Of a stretch of 64,000 nucleotides of DNA, positions 36,133-45,667 are shown in pieces. The position numbers and the translations under genes are program-made. Where the stretch lies: assembly GCF_002074055.1 (NCBI RefSeq), contig NZ_CP014619.1:124001-188000 (forward strand). Direction: 5' to 3'. Position 1 is the stretch's first letter, and each line of letters begins with the position of its first letter. Source of the stretch: Frondihabitans sp. 762G35. GTDB lineage: Bacteria > Actinomycetota > Actinomycetes > Actinomycetales > Microbacteriaceae. Under the pieces are notes generated by a model that ran no database searches, was not told the DNA's origin, and saw only the letters and a program-made list of their open reading frames with translations.

Positions 36133-38454
36133 TCAGGCGGCCATCGCTCCGTAGCGCTTGTGGCCCTTGACGTCGTAGCGGTCGAGCATCATGACCTTCG
36201 ACCAGACCTGGATGAAGTCACGCACGAACCGCTCCTGCCCGTCGCTGCCCGCGTAGGCGTCCGCGATCGATCGGAGTTGTGCGTTCGAGCCGAAGACGAG
36301 GTCGTTGCGGGAGGCGTGCCAGCGCGCCTCGCCGGTGGCCTGGATCCTGCCGGTGAAGGTCGACGCGGTCTCGTCGTCCTTCGTCCACACCAGGTCGGTG
36401 TCGGTCAGGTTCACGAAGAAGTCCGTCGTCAGGACCCCGACGCGATCCGTGAGCACGCCCACGTCGGACCCGTCCCAGTTGGCGCCGAGCACGCGCAGCC
36501 CGGCGGTCAGCACGGTCCACTCCGGGGCGGTGAGCGTGAACAGGTTGGCCTTGTCGAGGAACGCCGCCTCGGGCGCGACGCCCGGAGCGAACTGGTCGAA
36601 GCGCTCGGACACGAAGTTGCGGAAGCCGTCGGCGACGGGGCGCAGCCACTCGAACATCTCGATGTCGGTGAGTTCCTGCGTGGTGTCGACGCGGCCCGGC
36701 GTGAACGGGACGTCGGCGTCGGATCCTGCAGCCTGCGCCGCCTGCGCCGCCTGCTCCACCGCGGCGGTGCCGGCGAGGACGATCAGGTCGGCGAGAGAGA
36801 CCTGTCGCCCGCCCGACGACGCCGCGAAAGTCGCCTGCACGTTCCGCAGCGCGTCGATCACCGGGACCGTGCGTCGGTTGACGGCCCAGTCCTTCTGTGG
36901 CGACAGGGCGAGGCGGCCACCGTTCGCGCCGCCGCGCTTGTCGCTGTCACGGTAGGTGGACGCGGCCGAGAACGCCGTGAACACGAGGTCGGAGACGGAC
37001 AGCCCTGTCTCGAGGACGGCCTTCTTGAGGCTCGCGACGTCGGCCTCGTCGAGCGTGGCTCCTGCGGACTCCGGGAGCGGATCCTGCCAGAGCAGGTCGT
37101 CGGCGATGGTGACCTCCGGGCCGAGGTACCGGTGCTTCGGCCCCATGTCGCGGTGCGTGAGCTTGTACCAGGCCTTCGAGAACGCGAGGGTGAACAGGTC
37201 GAAGTCGGCCAGGAACCGCTCGCACACGGCCCGGTACTCCGGGTCGACCTTGAGGGCGATGTCCGAGGTCATCATCATGAGCGGGTTCATCTGACCGGGC
37301 ACGTGGGCGTCCGGGGTCTTCGGCGCGTTCGGGTCGGTGGGGGTCCACTGGAGAGCGCCGGCCGGGCTTTTCGTCTGCTCGTAGTCGTAGGCGAACAGGT
37401 TCTCGAGGTAGGTGTTGTCCCACTGCGTCGGGTTCGGCGTCCAGCTGCCCTCGATGCCGTTCGTCGAGGTGTTCTCTGCGTTGCCGCTGCCGACGGGGTT
37501 GTGCCAGCCGAGGCCCATCGATTCGATCGGGGCCAGCTCGGGCGAGGGTCCGATGTCGGAGGCGGGCACCTGGCCGTGGCTCTTGCCGAACGCGTGGCCA
37601 CCGGCGATCAGCGCCACCGTCTCCTCGTCGTTCATCGCCATCCGCGTGAACGTGATGCGGATGTCGCGGGCCGAACCCATCGGGTCGCCGTTGGCGTAGG
37701 GCCCCTCGGGGTTGACGTAGATGAGTGCCTGGTGCGAGGCGGCCAGCGGGCTCTGCAGGTCGTAGTCCGCGTCGCCGTTCTGGCCGTGCCAGCGCTCGTC
37801 GCGGCTCACCATCTCGTCGGGGCTCTCGACGGCGTGGGGGTTCCAGACCTCGGGGCCCCACCACGTGCCGTCGTCGGGCTCCCACGCGTCGAGTCGTCCG
37901 CCGCCGAAGCCGTACGTCGGCAGGCCCATCAGTTCGAGGGAGCAGTTGCCGGTGAGGACCATCAGGTCGGCCCAGGACAGCGCGTTGCCGTACTTGTGCT
38001 TGATCGGCTGCAGGAGCCGGCGTGACTTGTCGGTGTTGCCGTTGTCCCACCAGCTGCCGATCGGTGCGAACCGCTGCATCGCGGTCCCCGCTCCACCGCG
38101 GCCGTCGGCGATGCGGTACGTGCCGGCCGCGTGCCAGGCCATACGGATCATCTGCGGGCCGTAGTTGCCGTAGTCGGCCGGCCACCAGTCGACGGAGGTG
38201 GTCAGCAGGGCCTTGATGTCTGCCTTGAGGGCTTCGAGGTCGATCGTGGCGAAGGCCGCCGCGTAGTCGAAGTCCGCGCCGAGCGGATCGGCGCCGACGC
38301 CGTTCCGGTGCAGGAGCTCGACCTTCAGCCGCTGCGGGTACCAGCTGTCGAGGCTCGGCGCCTGACCGAAGGTTCCGCCGAGGTGGTCACCACCGGCCGG
38401 CAGGTCGCCGGCCATGTGGAAGCTGCAGGTGTTCGTCTGGTCGTCCGTGCTCAT
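36133..38454 (-). CDS. katG: Catalase-peroxidase KatG
   Basis: A 773-residue heme enzyme breaking down hydrogen peroxide. The distal site is [11 protein letters not shown] with Arg104, Trp107 and His108; the proximal heme ligand lies in [12 protein letters not shown] in the N-terminal domain, and IYVNPEGP carries the tyrosine of the Met-Tyr-Trp crosslink. The second, heme-free domain is complete. The ATG at 38454 follows AAGGAG; the frame is open further upstream but that part is not KatG-like. No furA repressor gene adjoins it, unlike many actinobacteria. Confidence 0.96.
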   Translation of the reverse strand: MSTDDQTNTCSFHMAGDLPAGGDHLGGTFGQAPSLDSWYPQRLKVELLHRNGVGADPLGADFDYAAAFATIDLEALKADIKALLTTSVDWWPADYGNYGPQMIRMAWHAAGTYRIADGRGGAGTAMQRFAPIGSWWDNGNTDKSRRLLQPIKHKYGNALSWADLMVLTGNCSLELMGLPTYGFGGGRLDAWEPDDGTWWGPEVWNPHAVESPDEMVSRDERWHGQNGDADYDLQSPLAASHQALIYVNPEGPYANGDPMGSARDIRITFTRMAMNDEETVALIAGGHAFGKSHGQVPASDIGPSPELAPIESMGLGWHNPVGSGNAENTSTNGIEGSWTPNPTQWDNTYLENLFAYDYEQTKSPAGALQWTPTDPNAPKTPDAHVPGQMNPLMMMTSDIALKVDPEYRAVCERFLADFDLFTLAFSKAWYKLTHRDMGPKHRYLGPEVTIADDLLWQDPLPESAGATLDEADVASLKKAVLETGLSVSDLVFTAFSAASTYRDSDKRGGANGGRLALSPQKDWAVNRRTVPVIDALRNVQATFAASSGGRQVSLADLIVLAGTAAVEQAAQAAQAAGSDADVPFTPGRVDTTQELTDIEMFEWLRPVADGFRNFVSERFDQFAPGVAPEAAFLDKANLFTLTAPEWTVLTAGLRVLGANWDGSDVGVLTDRVGVLTTDFFVNLTDTDLVWTKDDETASTFTGRIQATGEARWHASRNDLVFGSNAQLRSIADAYAGSDGQERFVRDFIQVWSKVMMLDRYDVKGHKRYGAMAA

Positions 38455-38718
38455 CGATGCTCCTTGCGTGGTCGAGCTGGAAGGAAAAGCGACGGCGGAG
38501 TCCGACGGTGGTGTGGTGTGGTGCGGTTCGGCTCCGGCGCTCCCCTTAAGTACTACGCCCCAGCATCGTCGGGTCGACGGGGAGCAACATAGGAAGACCG
38601 TGATGAAGCGGGGAGAACGGGGGACGGCGTTCCCAGGATCGGCGTCACCGTCGCGACGGATCATGCTGCTTCGGCGTCGGACGCCCACCGGGCCGAGGAA
38701 GCGCGTACGCTCCGCGGC

Positions 38719-38904
38719 ATGACCTACAGCCAGCCCGACCCAGCCGAAGAGACCACCGCCGACATCGAGCCTCAGCAGCCCGACACCGACCCGAACGAGA
38801 ACGCCTCGAAGGGCGATGCCGAGACCCAGACCGACGTCCAGAGCGAGGACGTGCCCACCGGTCGCGACACGACCGACGACACCGAGGGCGGCGGAACGGC
38901 GTAG
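38719..38904 (+). CDS. Small acidic disordered protein, unknown function
   Basis: A 61-residue protein rich in Asp, Glu, Thr and Pro with no hydrophobic core or cysteine. A -10-like TACGCT (38706-38711) lies seven bases before the ATG, which is the main reason to call it. It is 101 bases upstream of the CsbD gene and may belong to the same stress response. I recognise no family. Confidence 0.5.
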   Translation: MTYSQPDPAEETTADIEPQQPDTDPNENASKGDAETQTDVQSEDVPTGRDTTDDTEGGGTA

Positions 38905-39005
38905 TCGACTTCTCCCTCGTTCCTGGCAGGGCGCCCATCCGCCCGCGCCTACCATCGTCCGAAAGCCGGGAGCAGTCGGCATCCGCTTTCGAGAAAGGAG
39001 CGACC

Positions 39006-39182
39006 ATGTCGCTTGGAGACAAGGCAAAGGACGTCACCCAGAAGGTCGCCGGAAAGGCCGAGGAGTTCGTCGGGAAGAAGACCGACGACGCCGAGCTCAC
39101 CGAGCAGGGCCGGTTCGACCAGGCCAAGAGCGAGGACCGTCTCGCGACGGAGCACGCCAAGGACGCCGCCGAGGGCAAGTAG
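39006..39182 (+). CDS. CsbD-family stress protein
   Basis: A 58-residue, highly charged, helical protein ([20 protein letters not shown], then [17 protein letters not shown]) of the CsbD family, general-stress proteins of unknown mechanism controlled by sigma-B in Bacillus. A GAAAGGAG ribosome site precedes the ATG. A terminator follows. Confidence 0.85.
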   Translation: MSLGDKAKDVTQKVAGKAEEFVGKKTDDAELTEQGRFDQAKSEDRLATEHAKDAAEGK

Positions 39183-39209
39183 CCTCGGCGCCCCCAGGAT
39201 CACGGAAGG

Positions 39210-39240
39210 CCCCCTTCACCCGCGCGGGTGGCGGGGGTCT
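39210..39240 (+). terminator. Terminator after the CsbD gene
   Basis: CCCCCTTCACCCGC (39210-39223) pairs with GCGGGTGGCGGGGG (39224-39237) with one mismatch, followed by TCTTCT. Confidence 0.65.
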
Positions 39241-39316
39241 TCTCGTTCGATCGGCCCCGCGCCCGACGGCGCGGTTCGCGGCGCATCCGCTCCGGGCAAG
39301 GGGTTCGTGGCGAGGC

Positions 39317-40513
39317 TCAGGCTTCGCGGAGCCTCGTGATGCGCTCTCGGATCCTGCCGTCGAGATCCTCGAACTCATCGAGGATGTCCATCGCCGCGTA
39401 GGTCCGGCCCCGGACACGCTCGGTGACTGCCTCGACCACGTGATGCTCGGTGAGCGTCTCGACGGCACGGTAGGCGCTGCGCTCCGCGATGCCCGTCGCC
39501 GCGGCGAGCTGCTCGACCGTGAACACGGGCAGTGCCAGCAGCGCCGGCAGGATCCGGTCGGCCGCGCTCTCGGCGCGAGGTCTCAGCTGGTGGCGCCAGG
39601 CGTCCTCGTAGGCGCCGAAGGCGCGGGCGGTGCCTCGTGCCTCACGGGCGGCGACTTCGACGCTGAGAGCGAGGTCGGTGATGATGGGCAGAGCATCGCC
39701 CGAGCGGTACGAGGTCAGCAGGGAGAAGTAGTGCCCGGTGTCTGCGGCCAGGGCGCTGGCGACCGGAAGCACGGTGTGCGGCGTCACGCCTCGACGCCGG
39801 AGGATCGCACCGATCAGAGCGCGTCCGATGCGACCGTTGCCGTCCGTGAAAGGGTGGATGCTCTCGAAGTGAGCGTGCGCGATCGCCGCCTGCGTGATCG
39901 GCTCGACATCGTCACGGTTCGCGAAGGTGATGAGGTCGTCGAGGGAGCCGGCGACCGTCTCCGGCGGTGGCGGAACGTAGATCGCGTTCCTCGGCGAATG
40001 CGCGGAGCCGCCGATCCAGTTCTGCATGTCGCGCAGCCGGCCGGCGTAGCGCCGCTCCGCAGGATCGGGGTCGGTCCGCATCAGCGCCTCGTGCGCGGCC
40101 AGGATCTCCTCCATCCTGATCGAGTCGCTCGACGCGTCGATCAGCCGCGTGATCGCTGCTCCGGCTGCCACCATCGACGTGGCGGAGGTGTTCTCCTTCA
40201 GACCGCCGATCGCCCGGGCGAATGCGAGGGGTGTCGCCTCGACATGTTCGATCCGGCTCGACGCGACCGACTCCATCCTGATCAGGAATCCCGCCAGCGG
40301 GCTCAGGACACCGTCGGCCACACTCTCGAGATCGGTCGCCTCGAAGCGCGCTCGGGCGAGGTCGCGTTCCGATGCGGTGGGAGGAATGAGGGTCGCGATC
40401 ATCGGCGGCAGGGACACCCGGACCTGGGTCAGCATCCGATCATCTCGGTTACCGCGACGCCCTGTGCTGACCCAGGGCACGATTCGCGTGTCGTGGGGTG
40501 GCCAGGTCAGCAC
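39317..40513 (-). CDS. Fic-family protein (putative AMP-transferase) with C-terminal winged helix
   Basis: A 398-residue Fic protein. The active-site loop HPFTDGNGRIGR fits HPFx(D/E)GNGRxxR completely, so transfer of AMP (or another nucleotide) to target hydroxyls is expected. SSRIEH near residue 85 has the layout of the N-terminal inhibitory helix of class-II Fic proteins, with His where Gly or Asn is usual. The C-terminal 75 residues form a winged helix (FTVEQLAAATGIAERSAYRAVETL, here residues about 325-348), suggesting DNA binding and self-regulation. The GTG start follows GAGGAGA. A palindrome lies in its promoter. No separate antitoxin gene is adjacent. Confidence 0.88.
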   Translation of the reverse strand: MLTWPPHDTRIVPWVSTGRRGNRDDRMLTQVRVSLPPMIATLIPPTASERDLARARFEATDLESVADGVLSPLAGFLIRMESVASSRIEHVEATPLAFARAIGGLKENTSATSMVAAGAAITRLIDASSDSIRMEEILAAHEALMRTDPDPAERRYAGRLRDMQNWIGGSAHSPRNAIYVPPPPETVAGSLDDLITFANRDDVEPITQAAIAHAHFESIHPFTDGNGRIGRALIGAILRRRGVTPHTVLPVASALAADTGHYFSLLTSYRSGDALPIITDLALSVEVAAREARGTARAFGAYEDAWRHQLRPRAESAADRILPALLALPVFTVEQLAAATGIAERSAYRAVETLTEHHVVEAVTERVRGRTYAAMDILDEFEDLDGRIRERITRLREA

Positions 40514-40527
40514 GTCGTCTCCTCATG

Positions 40528-40574
40528 TCACTAGTGATGCCAATGTTGACACTTGGTGTCGATAAGTGTCAACA
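40528..40574. promoter_or_regulatory. Palindromic operator region upstream of the fic gene
   Basis: A perfect 11-bp inverted repeat, TGTTGACACTT (40544-40554) and AAGTGTCAACA (40564-40574), with a third half-site GGTGTC between, and a second palindrome TCACTAGTGA (40528-40537). On the minus strand TTGACA of the right arm could be the -35 box of fic. Autorepression by the Fic winged helix is a plausible use. Confidence 0.6.
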
Positions 40575-40630
40575 CACGAACCATTTTCGCCATCGCCCAC
40601 GCGGACGGCGGGAAGTCGTAGAGTTCGACC

Positions 40631-41044
40631 ATGATCACGCGGGGGCGAAAATCGAGGCTGGCGAGGGTGGCAGTGGCCGCAGCCGCTCTGGCCGCAGCGC
40701 TGAGCGGCTGCACCGGCGACCAGAATCCGGGACTCCCGTCGGGCTTCCCCGCGACCGTGCCGTTGCACGAGGGCGCCGTCTCGAACGCGAAGACCCAGGG
40801 GGCCGGTGCGCAGCGGACGTGGTCGTTCGACGTGAAGGTGCCCGGGACGGCCCTCCAGGACATCGAGCACCAGCTCGACCAGGACCACTGGGAGTTCGAG
40901 ATTACGCAGGCCGACGGTCTGGTCGACGCTCACCTGACCGCCGACGACGGCACCTACGTGATGGACCTCGCTGTCTCCGGCTCCGCCGGGCGTGCCCACT
41001 ACGACGTCCGACGCGGCACGCAGCGGCTGGCGCCGCCCAAGTAG
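40631..41044 (+). CDS. Lipoprotein of unknown function
   Basis: A 137-residue exported lipoprotein: a basic N terminus, a hydrophobic Ala-rich segment and the lipobox LSGC with the lipidated Cys near residue 27. The mature part has alternating strands and no recognised domain. TAGAGT (40619-40624) lies six bases before the ATG (leaderless pattern). It is divergent from fic and shares its palindromic control region. Confidence 0.75.
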   Translation: MITRGRKSRLARVAVAAAALAAALSGCTGDQNPGLPSGFPATVPLHEGAVSNAKTQGAGAQRTWSFDVKVPGTALQDIEHQLDQDHWEFEITQADGLVDAHLTADDGTYVMDLAVSGSAGRAHYDVRRGTQRLAPPK

Positions 41045-41113
41045 GCGTCGTCGGTCGTCGCTCTCCCGGCTGAGAGTATTCGGATCCAGGGTGTCGCCCG
41101 CGGTGCCCGACGG

Positions 41114-41350
41114 CTACATCGGCTCGGCCTCACGCAGGATCGAGACCGGCACCACCTCCGAGCACGGGTCCGCCTGCCGCTCTTCGTGCTCGATCTCGAA
41201 GAGGCATTCGCCGCAGGAGGCAGGGTCCGGACTCTCCGCCCAGCCCGGATGCTCGAGCCAGGGATGGTTGCAGGCGTCGCAGCCCCGCCGGAGAACCGCG
41301 CGTTGCCGCCGTCCCTCGGATCGAGTTCGTCCCACGACGTGCCTGTTCAT
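41114..41350 (-). CDS. Small cysteine-rich (zinc-ribbon-like) protein
   Basis: A 78-residue protein with two CxxC pairs, CDACNHP and CGECLFE, 22 residues apart, plus histidines near the first pair, as in a zinc ribbon. The first in-frame start is at 41404, but the internal ATG at 41350 gives a compact protein. I recognise no family; DNA or protein binding is a guess. Confidence 0.5.
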   Translation of the reverse strand: MNRHVVGRTRSEGRRQRAVLRRGCDACNHPWLEHPGWAESPDPASCGECLFEIEHEERQADPCSEVVPVSILREAEPM

Positions 41351-41425
41351 CCAGTGGAGTGTACGTCGCGACACTCCTGCGGCGACTCTAGTCGCCGCTT
41401 CCACGGCCGTTTCCGGGAAGAATAG

Positions 41426-42013
41426 TCAGCTCCGTCGCCATGGCGAGATCGCCTCGAACGCCGTCGCGACGAACGTGGCCCGCAAGTCGTCTGCGTTTTC
41501 CGCCTCCAGGGTGATCGGAAGCGGGATTAAACCCGCGGTGTCGAGTTCCACAGGAAGGGCCACCTGCTCCGCATCGGCCGCGGCCGGTCCGGTCCCCGGC
41601 CGGTCGCTCCACCGCACGACGGTCTCCGCCCAGGACCGCTCGAGGAACGGCGCGGCCGCCGCCATCACCTGCGCCAGCGTGCAGAGGTAGAACTCCATGT
41701 CCTGCTCGAGGTTGAGAATGTCGTCCGGCGACCAGTCCCCCGTCGTGGCCGAAGAACGGCGCACGGAGCCCTCGAATCGAGAGCGGGTCTTCTCCGGATC
41801 GTCGTCGCCCTCGCTCAGCGGCCGGGCAGGATCGACGACCTCGGCCCACGCGCGGGCAGCCCCGTCGACGCTGCTGAGTTCGAGGCGTCCCGTGAAGGTG
41901 CCGTCGTGACGGAAGACCATCCGCTCGCGCACCCGGTCCAGCTGGTGATACGTCTCGAGCGAGACGAGCGGCGGCCACGGGAGGACGAAGACGTACGACT
42001 CGACGGCGGCCAT
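41426..42013 (-). CDS. Hypothetical protein
   Basis: A 195-residue soluble protein with mixed composition and coding-like codon use. It begins MAAVESYVFVLPWPP and has no signal peptide, membrane segment or motif that I recognise. It lies between two small genes on the same strand, 63 bases after the small Cys-rich gene on that strand's far side. Confidence 0.6.
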   Translation of the reverse strand: MAAVESYVFVLPWPPLVSLETYHQLDRVRERMVFRHDGTFTGRLELSSVDGAARAWAEVVDPARPLSEGDDDPEKTRSRFEGSVRRSSATTGDWSPDDILNLEQDMEFYLCTLAQVMAAAAPFLERSWAETVVRWSDRPGTGPAAADAEQVALPVELDTAGLIPLPITLEAENADDLRATFVATAFEAISPWRRS

Positions 42014-42046
42014 GCCCCAGTGTGACGGATCGCACCGGCCGCGCGG

Positions 42047-42313
42047 TCAGCGCTCGCCGGGCATCCTGCCCCGAGCCGCAGCGCGCCGCCGCAGCACCGC
42101 GACCAGCCCGATCGCCGAGACGATCGCCCACACACCCTCGAGGAGCAGGAATCCCCACTGCTGCTCGAACACGGCATCGACCGCCAGGATGCCCGACCCC
42201 ACCGTGTTCAGCACGAGGTACTTCACCGACCTGAGGTCGAGGACGCCCCACTGGGCCAGCGCGAAGCCGGCGAGAACGAGAAGCGAACCGATGATCTGCA
42301 CGGCGATGCCCAT
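42047..42313 (-). CDS. CBU_0592-like small membrane protein
   Basis: An 88-residue protein with about three transmembrane helices ([51 protein letters not shown]), matching the CBU_0592 membrane family of unknown role. The ATG at 42313 is chosen because AGGAGG lies directly upstream; an in-frame start at 42373 would add an unlikely basic tip. It lies 77 bases downstream of blh and may be a separate gene. Confidence 0.7.
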   Translation of the reverse strand: MGIAVQIIGSLLVLAGFALAQWGVLDLRSVKYLVLNTVGSGILAVDAVFEQQWGFLLLEGVWAIVSAIGLVAVLRRRAAARGRMPGER

Positions 42314-42389
42314 GACGAACCTCCTGAAGCACCGTCGTCGCACCGGGTACGCTGCCGCTCGTCCGGAGGCCACCGGGTCCGCTGGCCGC

Positions 42390-43505
42390 TCACGACGTTA
42401 GCGATCCGGACTGCGCGGACTCTGTGCACGGCCCGGCACCGGGGGCGGCGGACGGGACGACGCCCGGCACCCGCCGCCAGACGCCCTGACGCCGGTCCAT
42501 CACCGCCACCACGACCACGTGCGGCAGGGTCAGCGCGGAGATGAGCACGAGGTAGAGCCCGAGCAGCGAGCCCGCACTGGTGCCCGAGCGCGGCAGGACG
42601 ACGAACAGGCCGATGAGCAGGGCCAGCGCTCCGAGGGTCAGGGGTGCCGCCTCGCGCGAGAAGCCGACGACGACCCGGCCGAACCGCCCGGCCTCGGCGG
42701 CGGGCCGGAGAGCGGGGTCGAGGAGCGCCAGGCGGACGACGTGCCGCAGCGAGTGCCACAGGGCGAAGTAGAGGCCGATCGCGAGCACCGGCGGCACGAC
42801 GGCGAAGAACGCGGCGAGGAGCACCACCTCGCAGACCTCGCCGCGCACGAGGCGTCGGCCCTCGGCCGTGCCGCGGCTCAGGTGCGCCAGTGCTCCGAGG
42901 GCGATCACGCCGAGGAGCACCAGTGCTCCTGCGAGCCCGATGCGGAAGCCCGGCGAAAGCAGGATCGACGCCGCCGGCGCCCCCTGCCGACCGCCGACCG
43001 CGGTCGTGTCGCCTCTCACGCCGAGGTAGACGCTCGGGAACGCGACGAGCGGCACGAGCATCGGAAGGGCCCCGCGGAGCAGCAGGATGCCCCACCGGAT
43101 GCCGCGCGAGATGGCGGGTCCGCCCCGCGCGAGCAGCACGAAGAGGTCGCCCTGGCCCCAGTGCAGCAGGGTGGTGGCGATGAACACGGCGAAGGCGACA
43201 GCGGGGGCGACGGCCCAGAGGGCGGCGACGGCGGCGCCGAGCACGAAGTAGAGCAGGACGACGAGGCCGATCGAGCGGGCGTCGGGGCGTCGGCCCGCGA
43301 GCCGCGCGGGCACGAGGTGGTCGAGGGCGCCGTGGGGCAGGCCGAGGATCACGAGTCCGAGGGCGAAGGGGGCGTACTGGAGGAGGGGCGAAATGCGCAC
43401 TCCGGCGAGGCAGACGACGGTGACCACCAGGAGGACGGCGTCGACGGGCAGGAAGAGCCTCCTCCTGGCCGCGCGCCAGACGCCGGCGTCAGCGTCGGTG
43501 CCCAC
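42390..43505 (-). CDS. blh: Brp/Blh-family beta-carotene 15,15'-dioxygenase
   Basis: A 371-residue polytopic membrane enzyme that splits beta-carotene into two retinals. Iron-binding histidines typical of the family are visible in LPHGALDH (about residue 57), [16 protein letters not shown] and LPHVVVV. Nine or so hydrophobic helices are evident. The GTG start has a GAGGAG ribosome site and overlaps the lycopene cyclase stop by 17 bases. As last gene of the rhodopsin operon it supplies the rhodopsin chromophore. Confidence 0.9.
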   Translation of the reverse strand: MGTDADAGVWRAARRRLFLPVDAVLLVVTVVCLAGVRISPLLQYAPFALGLVILGLPHGALDHLVPARLAGRRPDARSIGLVVLLYFVLGAAVAALWAVAPAVAFAVFIATTLLHWGQGDLFVLLARGGPAISRGIRWGILLLRGALPMLVPLVAFPSVYLGVRGDTTAVGGRQGAPAASILLSPGFRIGLAGALVLLGVIALGALAHLSRGTAEGRRLVRGEVCEVVLLAAFFAVVPPVLAIGLYFALWHSLRHVVRLALLDPALRPAAEAGRFGRVVVGFSREAAPLTLGALALLIGLFVVLPRSGTSAGSLLGLYLVLISALTLPHVVVVAVMDRRQGVWRRVPGVVPSAAPGAGPCTESAQSGSLTS

Positions 43506-44742
43506 GACGACTCCTCGCGGCCAGCTCGCGGAACGCCGTCGCGAGGAACCAGCCCTTGGGCAGCGCCACGACGAGACGGAGGTGGTCGAGCACCGTGCTC
43601 TGTTCGGACAGGAAGCGGATCAGGGCGTCCGGCCGCACCCGCGCGAACATCAGGTGGAAGACGCGGGGACCGCGCTCGGGGTGCTCGGCGAGGAAGCGCA
43701 GGAAGATCGAGTCGAGCAGGGGGCGACGGGCGACGGTGTCCGCGGGGCCGTCGGAGCCGGCCGCGAGGGCTCGGGCCAGATCGCGACTGCTCCGCTGGAT
43801 GCGCAGGAACGTGTAGCCGGTGCTCGGCCGGGTCGCTCCTGCGAGCGTCCCCAGCGTCGTGACGCCCGGTCGGGGTCGGCGCGCGAAGAGGTGGTCCGTC
43901 ATCGGGATGCAGCCGCGCTCCTCGGAGACGATCTCGTACTCGTCGGGTCCGAGGCCGAAACGCTCTCGCAGGTGGTCGCTCAGGTTCCGGCGGTGGTCGT
44001 CGTCGGTCAGCGCAGGATCCGAGAGGGAGACGTCCTCCACCAGCGCCTCGAACGGCGACAGCGGCAGGACGTAGACGAAGCGGAGCCCCGCCGACTGGTC
44101 GACGTCGAAGTCCATCAGGGTGCACTCGCTCGGGTCGAACACGGGCCGCGAGGCGCGCAGGTGGAGGCCGACGAAGTGCTGAGGGAGCCACGTCGAGGTC
44201 TGGCGGGCCGCCTCGAGCTCCGCCGAGCCCGGGCGGAGACCCCGGCTGTCGACGACGCGCCGCGCCTCGATCGACCCGTCGCCGACGGAGATCGCGAGGT
44301 GGTCGCCCACCGTGGTGATGTCACCGGCGGCCGCCCCGAGCAAGATCTCGACCCGCCCCGACGCCGCCAGGGAGTCGAGGGCGAAGCGGTAGAAGTCGTT
44401 GGCCGACAGGCAGCGGTAGGGCGTCGCGCTCGCCGTGGCCCGCGCGGTTCCGTCCGTGCTCCTGACCGACCAGGTCTCCCACGTCGCCCGGGCCAGGTGC
44501 GTGAAGGGCGTCGGCTCGACGTCCCAGAAGCACCAGGTCCGGTCGTCCTCGTAGTCGGTGCGCGCGTCGACCAGCAGGATGCGGCCGGCGACTCCCTCGG
44601 ACACGAGCGCGAGTCCGAGGGAGAGGCCGGCGCATCCGGCGCCGAGGATGACGACGTCGTAGACGCTGGCCGAGGCCGCGTCGATCCGGAGCGAGTCGGG
44701 GACGTCGACGACGGCCCCGCGGGGGAGCGGCGTGGGGATCAG
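43489..44742 (-). CDS. crtY: Lycopene cyclase (CrtY/CrtL type), apparent CTG start
   Basis: A 417-residue FAD-dependent cyclase turning lycopene into beta-carotene. The N-terminal dinucleotide motif VVILGAGCAGLSLGLAL and the C-terminal ATRPSTGYTFLRI are family hallmarks. The annotation question is the start: within this frame there is no ATG, GTG or TTG from inside the rhodopsin gene down to GTG 44604, which would delete the FAD motif. CTG 44742-44740 overlaps the rhodopsin stop (CTGA) and gives the normal length, so translation by coupling from that CTG is proposed. A sequencing error or a frameshift fusion are alternatives. Confidence 0.85.
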   Translation of the reverse strand: MIPTPLPRGAVVDVPDSLRIDAASASVYDVVILGAGCAGLSLGLALVSEGVAGRILLVDARTDYEDDRTWCFWDVEPTPFTHLARATWETWSVRSTDGTARATASATPYRCLSANDFYRFALDSLAASGRVEILLGAAAGDITTVGDHLAISVGDGSIEARRVVDSRGLRPGSAELEAARQTSTWLPQHFVGLHLRASRPVFDPSECTLMDFDVDQSAGLRFVYVLPLSPFEALVEDVSLSDPALTDDDHRRNLSDHLRERFGLGPDEYEIVSEERGCIPMTDHLFARRPRPGVTTLGTLAGATRPSTGYTFLRIQRSSRDLARALAAGSDGPADTVARRPLLDSIFLRFLAEHPERGPRVFHLMFARVRPDALIRFLSEQSTVLDHLRLVVALPKGWFLATAFRELAARSRRGHRR

Positions 44743-45581
44743 GACCGCTCGGCGACGGGTCGGCGCTCCGCGAGGTGCTCCCGCTCCGCGAGCGAGGTCT
44801 CCGTCTCGGCGAACGTCCGGTCGTCGTCGTACGACTTGATCTTCGCGACCTGGAAGATGATCAGCGCGTAGACGGCCTTCGCGACGATGTCGGCGATCGA
44901 GTAGCCGACCTGCTTGTAGACCCAGGCGTCGGATCCTGCGATGTTGAGCAGCGGCAGGAGGTACGCGATCGGGTAGACGCCCCAGCTCAGCAGCAGGAGG
45001 AAGCGGAGTCGACCGAGCGTGCCGCGGACGCCCGCGGGCTGGTTCTCGAGCGACTTGCTGAGCTGCGTGAAGAGGACGAACAGGATGTAGGCGAACGGGA
45101 TGGTCGACAGGATGCCGAAGATGCCGCGGATGCCGTTGTCGCCGCTGATCTCACCCGGGTAGCCGAGGGCGATCATGAGACCGGCCGCGGGGACGAGGCG
45201 GATGAGGAGCTTCGACTGCACCTTGCGGGCGAGGGCGAGCACGGCGACGAGCTCGACGAGAAGCAGCGGGACGGTGAGCAGCCAGTCGACGTAGCGGTAG
45301 CCCTCGTTGAACGAGGCCCCGACCGCCTGCGAGTAGGTGCCGGTGCCTCCGACGGACTTCGTCACGAACGCCGCCTTGAACGAGTCGAAGATGCGGAAGT
45401 AGTGGTAGGCCGCGATCCCGCAGACGATGATCGCCACCGTGATCGCCTGGCGGTAGCGAGCCAGGATGCGAGGAAGCGAGATCAGCAGGAACACCGCCGT
45501 GAAGAGCTGCGAGGCGATGACCAGCGACAGGAAGTTGTAGACGGTGTCGTATTGACCGTGGGAAAGCGATTCCGGAATCAC
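44739..45581 (-). CDS. Proton-pumping microbial rhodopsin (actinorhodopsin/xanthorhodopsin type)
   Basis: A 280-residue seven-helix retinal protein. Helix C reads RYVDWLLTVPLLLVEL: D99 (proton acceptor), T103 and E110 (donor) form the DTE motif of outward proton pumps; L107 is the spectral-tuning site with the green-absorbing residue. H60 in helix B is the usual partner of the acceptor. Helix G DIVAKAVYALI has D231 and retinal-binding K235. G156 in IFGILSTIPF may mark the carotenoid-antenna opening of xanthorhodopsins (inference). The GTG start follows TGGAGGA. It is first in the operon with crtY and blh. Confidence 0.93.
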   Translation of the reverse strand: MIPESLSHGQYDTVYNFLSLVIASQLFTAVFLLISLPRILARYRQAITVAIIVCGIAAYHYFRIFDSFKAAFVTKSVGGTGTYSQAVGASFNEGYRYVDWLLTVPLLLVELVAVLALARKVQSKLLIRLVPAAGLMIALGYPGEISGDNGIRGIFGILSTIPFAYILFVLFTQLSKSLENQPAGVRGTLGRLRFLLLLSWGVYPIAYLLPLLNIAGSDAWVYKQVGYSIADIVAKAVYALIIFQVAKIKSYDDDRTFAETETSLAEREHLAERRPVAERS

Positions 45582-45654
45582 GATGTCCTCCAGTGGACGG
45601 CGGATCGAGGCGGGATGTCTCGAAGACGGCGATAGTTGTTGAGAGGCTAAACCG

Positions 45655-45667
45655 TTCACGAAGTGAA
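45655..45667. promoter_or_regulatory. Palindrome in the rhodopsin/MarR divergent promoter region
   Basis: TTCACGAAGTGAA has perfect 5-base arms, extendable to seven with one mismatch. It lies in the 173-base AT-richer gap between the rhodopsin GTG and the MarR ATG, overlapping likely promoter sequence, as expected for a MarR operator. Confidence 0.5.
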
